Below, piece by piece: positions 56,421 through 64,000 of a stretch of 64,000 nt of DNA. This DNA comes from Areca catechu (taxonomy: Eukaryota; Streptophyta; Magnoliopsida; Arecales; Arecaceae), in contig CM038042.1 of NCBI GenBank assembly GCA_021397845.1, positions 35,350,418 through 35,414,417 of the forward strand. Reading direction: 5' to 3'. Position numbers and translations under genes: made by a program. Every line of letters starts with the position of its first letter. The stretch's first letter is position 1. Below the pieces are notes generated by a model, which was given only the letters and a program-made list of their open reading frames with translations, did no database searches and was not told the origin of the DNA.

Positions 56421-59400
56421 ATGGTGGCGTCGGCGGCTTCCAAGGTGCTAACCGCAACGGTCGACTTCGTCACCTCGTCGACGTCCTCTCTCACCCACCG
56501 CCGCCCGTTAACGTGCTCCGTACCGGCGGCGGCGGCGCGCATCGTGCCCCACCCGCCGGACCTCGTCCGGTGGGTTCGGAGCGAGGGCGGCCTCGTTCAC
56601 CCCAAGCTCAAAATAGCGGACCACCCCTCCCACGGGCTCGGTGTCGTCGCCACCGAGGAGATCCCCAAAGGGTCTGAGCTCGTGGTCCTCCCAAGCCACC
56701 TCCCCCTGCGATTCCGCCGAGACCCCGAGACCGATGGCCATGGCGAGGGTCTTGATTCCGTTCTGAACCAATTGGCTCGCCGAGTGCCTGGTAATTGGCT
56801 TTCCATCCCATAAGCTTTCTTCTTTGGGTTTTGATTTTTGTTGCTTGTTAAAGTGTTAGCAGAATGCAATCAAACAATAAGAAAAATCTGAAAAAGAAAA
56901 CGTCTTCTGCGAATAAGTTAAGCATTTTCTGAAATACAAAGAAAAGAGAAGTAACAGTAGGGAGTTCTTTGCTTGAAATTTTTTATTTTTGTTTGAGAAA
57001 CAGTTGGGTTCGTTTAATCACTTTGTTTGTTTGTTTTACGCTCGGTGGGATAAGAGAGTGTTTTGCACTCAGTGTAATGAGTTTTAAAAAACTAGGATCG
57101 GTGACTTCTGCTTTAGCTAAGAGAGAGGCAGTTGACTAAGGTCATTTTGCATATTAAGCAAGCAAAGTTCATTCTAATTGGCAATCCATGGAATAATGGA
57201 TGATTGTTAGAGCGGGTTTTATTGATTGTCATGATAGTCGTAATGTGAACATTTGGATTAGACACTTCTTGTTAAATCTTTGGTAGTGGAATGTCCTACA
57301 TAGCTACAAGAATTGGTACCTACATAGCTGCTAGACTAATGCATTTCCATGCTCTCCTGCTCTACAAGGATCCTACCTTGCTGGAACCGATTTTAATTGC
57401 AGTAACAGCCATATAGTCAATATCTCTATTGCTGTAGATTTAGTAAACAGTGTTGAGTCCAACTCCAGTTGGAATGTTAGGTTTTAATGACCACTATTGC
57501 TGCTGTTGCTACAATTACTGCTGCTGCCACTATTATTTTTTTTAATTTTTATTTGTTTATTTTTTTGTGGCGGGAGAGCAAGATGTTGACATGGCGAAAC
57601 ATTGGGAAAAAACTGGTAGATATTCTGCAGTTTGAAGTGCACAAGTTTCAGTACTCAATGATCGAGATTCATAAGGCAATCATCTTCCCTTTCCATGAAG
57701 ATTATAGCATTCTGTAAAATAAACTTGGTTAACCAGTCAAGGACCTTATGACTACTGCTTATGCTGTTTGGTTTAAAGTGACTAATGATAGATGGTTAAT
57801 AACTCTTTAGGAGGATATTTTGTTTTAGTAAACTTGTCTAACTACTCAGTGTGCCTCATGCAAGGTTTTCTGTATTGTACCGAACCACCTGGTATGGTAT
57901 ATAGCGCATCATACTGGACGATAACCGATACGGTTCGGGCATGAAAATTTATTCGACCTCCCAGATAGATCGAAATCAACTGATTCTAATTATATTTTTT
58001 TATTTTTATTAAGTATATGATTTTTAAAATTAAAAATATATTTTTAGATTAAAAAATTTAAAAAATAAAATAATTTTTTATTTTATTGTACAAAGATCAT
58101 AAACCAAGTGATTTTAATTATAATTGGATCATGTTTTTCGGTGTCAGTTTTGAATTGGAACTAGGATGATAATAATCATGCTAATAATGGTCGATTGGCT
58201 TGGCACATAAAAATAGTTCAATCTTAAGTCGTGTACTAACCGCATCTTAATCAATCTGATTGCAGCTTCTAGTTGAAAGGTTTATCTTGTATTTCCATTA
58301 TTTCTAACCTTATCCAATCTAAGCTAGGTTAAATTCAAGTCCAAGCCCCTTCTTATAAGGTGAAGCAAGTTTGATCTAATTCAAAGTTCTATGATAAACC
58401 ATGTTGCACAAATCCAACACAGTAAATTAGGTCAAAGTAGGGTCTCTTTAGGAGGTTATTATGTTTTAGTAAACTTGTCTAACTACTTAGTGTGCCTCAT
58501 GCAAGGTTTTCTGTATCGTACCGAACCACCTGGTATGGTCTATATCGTATCATACTGGATGATAACCAGTACGGTTCGAGCATGAAAATTTATTTGACGT
58601 CCCAGATGGATCGAAATCAAGTGATTCTAATCATATTTTTTTATTTTTATCAAGCATATGTTTTTTAAATTTAAAAAAATATTTTTAGATTAAAAAATTA
58701 AAAAATAAAATAATTTTTTATTTTATTGTACAAAGATCATAAACCAAGTGATTTTAATTATAATTGGACCATGTTATTCCGTGTCAGTTTTGGATTTGAA
58801 CTAGGATGATAATCATGCTAATGATGGTCGATTGGCTTGGCACATAAAAATAGTTCAATCTTAAGTCATGTACTAACTGCATCTTAACCAATTTGATTGT
58901 AGCTTCTAGTTGAAAGGTTTATCTTGTATTCCCATCATTTCTAATCTTATCCAATCTAAGCTAGGTTAAATTCAAGTCCAAGCCCCTTTTTATAAGGTGA
59001 AGCAAGTTTGATCTGACTCAAAGTTCTATAATAAACCATGTTGCACAAATCCAACACAGTAAATTAGGTCAAGTTAGGGTCTCTGGTATTAGTCGGGATA
59101 TTATCTAGCCTTTATTGATTTTTAAATAGGAAATAATACTAACTCGATTATCCCAGCGATCACAATATTGCGAGACTACAGAAGCAATGATGTAGATGCT
59201 TGCAAAGTCTTAGATATCGAAAATACATGTATAAACTGCATATCAAAACAACAGAAAAAAATGCCAACTATAGAAGAGAGAGAAAACTGGCAAATTAAAA
59301 ATTCTGTAATTAGAGATAACCACTTAATTTTCTCTTCCTTCTCCTATAGCGAGGAATGGAGAGAACAAAATAGAAGACTATAAGAGATGAACAGGAAAGA

Positions 59401-61658
59401 CTCATTAGAAAGTAGTGGTAGAGAGAGATGATGAAGCGATGCTGATAGAGATGCAGAAGGGATTGCCATTCTCGGTGGATACATGGATGGTGGCTTCCTG
59501 ATGAAAGCGGCACCATTTCCTGATCCATGCTCATCTGCTCATCGTGACCACCTGCCGGCGTCGCCTCCAACTCTTACCCCATCTATGCCACCCGCTTCAT
59601 CAAGTCCCTCGCCCTTCATTTTTTTCAAATTTTTATATCTTCTTTCTAATTAATTGTTGGTAATCTTGCTTTATGAAAACTTTTTCAATTAGCATCAACA
59701 AACATCTATTTGGACCTAAAAATATTCAATAAATCCTTAAAAAGTGATTTGAAATCATAAAAAATCAAAAAGAAATGGTGTGCCAGTTTGATTGGCATAC
59801 TTTGCCATACTGTATGTCAGTACGGTATTGAATCGGTATCATACCATATCGGCCAGTGACTAGTTCGGATCCCAATATCGGTTTAACATCCTTGGGCCCT
59901 CATGAGTATTCTTAGTGTCGTATGATGGAAAGTATCTAAAAAGGACGAGAAACACCTCTTCAGGAGAAAAGCATGCTGTACTATCTTGACTATCCATACC
60001 TTTTTGTCTAGCATCTCTTTCTCCTTAATAGGTCATTCAAAGAAATGATTGGAAACACTCCTCTATCCTCTTATGGAGTCTAAATTTGCTTTGAAGAGGA
60101 AAATAACTTGTTAGTCTCTCACAAATATATAACTGTTTATAGTGAACCCTTGAGACCAACAAGGGATAGCACAGGAATATTTACATGTTGTCCATTGACT
60201 ACACCTTTTGGCTTGACCTTAGGCCTTGACTCACCATCAGTGGACAAACCTTGCATTGGATTCTCACCAATGTTTGTGTTGCTCAAGCAGACATTCTCAA
60301 TCTTCATATCATTTCACAAAGTTATATGGCTCTGCCTTGAAGAACGATGTAACCTTGCTTTCCCCTTTAGGGAAGTGGGATGTCATTCGCTTGACCATTG
60401 GGCCTAGCAACTAAAGTCAAAATCTTTATTTTGTTGAATGCAAGTGCTTAGATTAATTGGTAGAATCATATGCATATATTTTGCTTTACCTCTATAAAGT
60501 TCCACCTCTACCTTTAACAGTGATGGAAATTTCTTGAAAAATTGTTTTTATATGCTCTAAACTTCTTCTTTCTCTTATCAGCTTGTTGAGATTAGCTAGC
60601 AGTTGCCATATTTCTTCTGTTCTGCCTGATATGTATATTCCAGTATATAGGATCATTGATATTATTCAAGCATCAAAGAAAAGCTAAAAGTGTAGTACCA
60701 AAAATACTAATATTCAGACATGAGGGTACATATGTAAAAAGTTTAAACATTTTGTTCTTTTGACATTCATGCATGTATTTGGTTTATAAGATGCTCATCA
60801 AAATAACATATTATAATACTGATATGATACCTAATATATTGTTCAAACTTGTATTGTTTCCTAGTATTTCTTTTATTTGTTAAATTTTTCAATGACTTTT
60901 TAACAATATTTAGAAGGTTTTAGTCCATTAAAATTGTAGAAAATGCATTCAAAGGTTCTAAACAGTATAATATTACTCTAAAATAACATTTGACCTTTCT
61001 TGTTTTTATTTTTTGAGAGGGTTAGATGTATGCAGCAATAATCCCGGGTATGGAGAGTCTGTTTTCATATTTTGAACCTATAACACCAAGGTTACAATGG
61101 AGCAACCTTACCATTGAACCTATAACACCTTCTTTGTTATTTGTTTCATTTATTTTTCGTCTAATAATATTTTTCATCAAAAAATGTGAACATCATTCAA
61201 AGTCGCTGAACCACTAAGAATTGTTGATGTCAAAATTATTTTGCCTAGTGAAATTGAAACCATGGTCTTAAACCTTGCTTAATGAATCAAAATAGTGAGC
61301 AACTAAAAGGACCGAGGACACCTCATTTCGTGTTCAGCTGAAGAGAATATAACACTTGACAACTTAGAATTTTCTCTTTTTTAAAACAGCTGAAGAGAAT
61401 ATAACACTTGACAACTTAGAATTTTCTCTTTTTTTTTTAAAAAAAAGGTGGGATAAACACAATAACCTTTTCATCTTTCTAACACGTTCTTCCCTACTTT
61501 TAAGGGAAGGTTTGCTTTTGTTAGAGAAATGCAATGGGTGCTGTAATGTTTGATTTCCCACTCATATGATTTAAAATCTTATCTTATTCTCCATTTTTGG
61601 GGAAGAACATGTTGCATTTTTTAGGAGGGAGTGGGTAAAGGATGCCAAAGTAGGAGTT

Positions 61659-61689
<31 letters not shown>

Positions 61690-63520
61690 CACTAATAAGG
61701 GTTTCTTTAGAAACACTTCATTTTGGGTGAAAAAAATAAAATTTCTATCAAAACTGAAAATGTGCCAAAGCTAAAAGTACAATTTCTTTGCTAATATTAT
61801 GCAAACTAACTGTAATTTTTCAAAAATGATCATCGTGTTAACTACTTGATTATGGCCAATTGTTCTGGAACTTTTCAAACCTTTAATGAAATGTCTCTAT
61901 AGCTGATCTTTTGAGCGTTGCATAGCCAAAATCCAAGAATCAAATGGTTTGCCATGCTGGTGCACACTGTCCCACACCAGGCATACTGTACTATACTGAT
62001 ATCAAATTGAGATTCAGTACAGGGTGTGTACCAATTCTTGGTATGTTGAACCGCTCCCCATACTGAGCATGCTAACACTATGCTGGTGTGGTAATGATCT
62101 GGTACTAAGATGGTGAAGCTTGAATGGAACCTATCTATCCATAATTCTAGCAAAAGATAGGATTGTTTCAGCTGTTACTATGAGGACCTTAATTATCACA
62201 AAAAGTAGTTTGCCGGGATGCCCTAACATCTCTAGGCTTGGCTTACTTCAAAATAGAATATAGCATTTTCCCTACCATCTATTTTGGTAATTCTCCTGGC
62301 TAGAGTGGTAGTTGAACCAAATTGCTAATGAAGCATTGGGACTAGGCCTGATAATGGGCTCATTCAAGCTCCTTTTTTTAAGTAAATGCCAACCTTAGGC
62401 TCTACCTTTAGATTTGGCTACAAAATAGCTCATAAGCTGAGTGCAGACTTTAGTTGGGTCAAAATAATTAAATGCCTGAGCTCTGCTTGAGGCTTGGCTT
62501 GTTCCCTTGGCTCACCAGATAAGCTTAAGCAACTATAGATAAGCCTTTTTTTAAACTTAGAGCCAAGTTTGAATACCTTGCTTGGTTGTTCATATGAAAG
62601 AGGCAAGCCCAAATACCTGAAAATAACAATGTATATGCAATTAGACATGAACTTCCCTTATGCCACATCATTCATCCATTGTAGGAAATCCCTTGTTTCT
62701 CAGAGTTGAAAATAAACTGAAGAGCATCATAACTCGTTCTTGAAGATATCACATGGCTACTTCATTATTGGATAGAAATGTGCTTGCAAGAATATTCTAT
62801 TGCATTTGAGAATGTGCTGGGCCCCATGCTGTCAAATCTTTTTGGCTCGGTTTATCCTGTGACATTCTATTTTGCGAATTAGGCTATACTGAGTTTTTAG
62901 TGAGGAGTAAATTGGACCCTGTGGGGAGCATGTGACAGAGGAACTATGGGCTTTGAGATTGGGCTTGAGGCTTCTCCAAGAAAGGGCAACAGTTGGTTCC
63001 TTTTGGTGGCCATATATCAGCAATTTGCCACAAGCTTTCAGTGTTCCTATCTTTTTTTCCGGGGAAGACATAAAGAACCTGCAATATGCTCCTCTTCTTC
63101 ACCAGGTTGTAGAAATCTAAATTTAGTTACTTTCTTATAGATGCTGATTTTTGTGCAGAAATCCAGTCCAAGATCTTGAGTTGATTTATTCATTAACAAT
63201 CATGTTTAAATACCATTTCAGGTAAATAAGAGGTGTCGCTTTATTCTTGATTTTGAGAAAGAAATTAAGCTTATGCTTGAGGATGTGGCTTTGAAAGATC
63301 ATCCTTTTGGAGGTCAAGATGTAAATGCATCTTCCCTTGGCTGGGCCATGTCAGCGGTTTCTTCTAGAGCCTTCCGTTTTCATGGGAGATCCTTCCTAAT
63401 GGCAAAACTGCTGACATACCTATGCTGCTTCCACTCATAGACATGTGCAACCACAGCCTTCAGCCAAATGCTCAAATTGTTCAGGAACAAGATATAAACA
63501 ACCCAAATATGTCAATAAAG
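56421..63520 (+). CDS. SET-domain protein, Rubisco LSMT-like, exons 1-3 (partial)
   Basis: Exons: 56421-56790, 62939-63105 and 63222-63520; the rest lies beyond the window. Exon 1 begins with a Ser/Thr/Ala-rich stretch that could be a plastid transit peptide (residues 1-40), then the SET N-terminal motif HGLGVVATEEIPKGSELVVL. Exon 2 encodes PEELWALRLGLRLLQERATV, GSFWWPYISNLPQAFSVPIF and GEDIKNLQYAPLLHQ. Exon 3 has VNKRCRFILDFEKE, LGWAMSAVSSRAFRFHG and the AdoMet-site motif PLIDMCNHSLQPNA. These match plant lysine methyltransferases of the Rubisco large-subunit methyltransferase (SETD3-like) family. Phases agree across the first junction. A base is missing at 63384-63386, shifting the frame and giving TAG at 63437-63439. 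The donor after exon 3 is GCAAGT, not GT. Confidence 0.75.
57803..59082. repeat. 640 bp tandem duplication in intron 1
   Basis: 57803-58442 and 58443-59082 are head-to-tail copies, from CTCTTTAGGAGG to GTAAATTAGGTCAA. They share AACTTGTCTAACTACT, GTACCGAACCACCTGGTATG and long AT runs with only scattered substitutions and small indels. The high similarity suggests a fairly recent segmental duplication. Confidence 0.85.
61335..61438. repeat. 52 bp perfect-looking tandem duplication
   Basis: Two adjacent copies beginning CAGCTGAAGAGAATATAACA and ending TTTTCTCTTTTTTAAAA, at 61335-61386 and 61387-61438. They are identical apart from the terminal T run. Confidence 0.85.
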
Positions 63521-64000
63521 GCAAGTTCTTTAAATATAGTCTACCCTATACAGGTTTTGTTTTTATATGGTTTTATGGATAGAAATTGCTTTCTTGAATT
63601 CAACTTCCAAAATATGACATATCAACCTTGTCTCAACCAAGTATGTGTATGGTATGGTTTGTATCATCTGAAGTGCTAGCAAAGTGTGTCGATCTGTATG
63701 CTCTGATATTAGTTGATATGCCTTTGATGCAGCTTATTTTGGCCTTCATTTGTTTCATTTTTCTTATACTTTATTGTCTTGATATTTTCTTGGCAAGAAA
63801 TATGATATAAGTATTGCTTTAAGTTCCTTCCCTAGTCATGGTTTTATGGATGTCTCCAGAATTATATATTTTGCTAACTTATTAAATAACATTTGCATAT
63901 CCTGCAATTGAAAATGTATTGAAAAGTGAAAACACATATGTGCTATTATTGACAATAGAAATGCAGTCAGGTTAATCAATATCATTGAATTAATGAATGT
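63521..64000 (+). other. Start of intron 3 of the SET gene
   Basis: Follows the exon ending ATAAAG with GCAAGTTC. No continuation of the SET domain is recognisable before the window ends. The frame at 63422-63679 reads exon 3 in its true frame and then runs into this intron. Confidence 0.5.

Larger units (their letters stand above)
56791..62938 (+). other. Intron 1 of the SET gene (about 6.1 kb)
   Basis: Donor G|GTAATT and acceptor TGACAG|AG. It is AT-rich and filled with decayed repeats, including the 640 bp tandem duplication and a 27-base poly(A) run at 61663-61689. Short frames such as 60108-60407 have no recognised domain. No complete transposon was identified. Confidence 0.65.

Noticed and set aside
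59500..59640. GC-rich patch that might be an extra exon of the SET gene
   Set aside because: The exon 1 to exon 2 junction is in phase without it and no SET-family sequence is readable there.
60108..60407. 99-codon plus-strand frame in intron 1 (LRPTRDSTGIFTCCPLTTPF)
   Set aside because: The peptide looks vaguely familiar from unnamed plant transcripts, but I cannot tie it to a family; it lies in an intron and has no supporting signals.

Overview
This is a plant nuclear window, most probably monocot and possibly a palm; the species is an inference from element families and the GC-rich first exon of the host gene, not something the sequence proves. It is dominated by nested, decayed retrotransposons. 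The only convincing host gene is the 5' half of a SET-domain (Rubisco-methyltransferase-like) gene at the right end. There are no prokaryotic features, tRNA or rRNA genes, and no CRISPR.

Layout. 670-3994 is a small Ty1/copia element that carries only gag (TR-GAG type), minus strand, with a perfect GAAGC target duplication. 4669-17507 is element A, a minus-strand Ty3/gypsy element of the Tat/Retand (RIRE2-like) type. 17508-21060 is the 5' part (probable LTR, primer site, gag) of a plus-strand Ty3/gypsy chromovirus-like element. 21150-27649 is a minus-strand Sirevirus-like copia element lacking its 3' LTR, with the tail of a second copy beyond its 5' LTR. 28037-42930 is a plus-strand L1-type LINE split at its reverse transcriptase FVDD box by element B (31014-40732), a Tat-type element without recognisable pol. 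43066-43545 is a broken piece of what looks like the condensin subunit CAP-G gene. 43953-54207 is element C, the best preserved Tat-type element, with a perfect CATAG duplication and LTRs differing at roughly 43 of 706 positions by eye. 54208-56420 holds no recognised gene; 56421-63520 holds exons 1-3 of the SET gene, with a first intron of about 6.1 kb.

The most interesting theme is shared by A, B and C. Between the integrase end (or its expected position) and the 3' LTR, each carries a gene on the opposite strand. It has an N-terminal domain like Pfam Transposase_28 ('putative gypsy type transposon', PF04195), short GT-AG introns, a C-terminal coiled coil with a conserved tail motif, TATA-like boxes in A and C, and an AATCAATGAA-like sequence after the stop. 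Next to it each element carries a minisatellite whose unit is unrelated between elements (31, about 95 and 45 bp). Antisense additional ORFs and 3' UTR minisatellites are known for Tat-lineage elements; the conserved introns and tail motif seen here deserve a closer look.

The SET gene as given has a single-base deletion in exon 3 that causes a premature stop, and an apparent GC-type donor after exon 3. Either it is a decaying copy or the base call is wrong.
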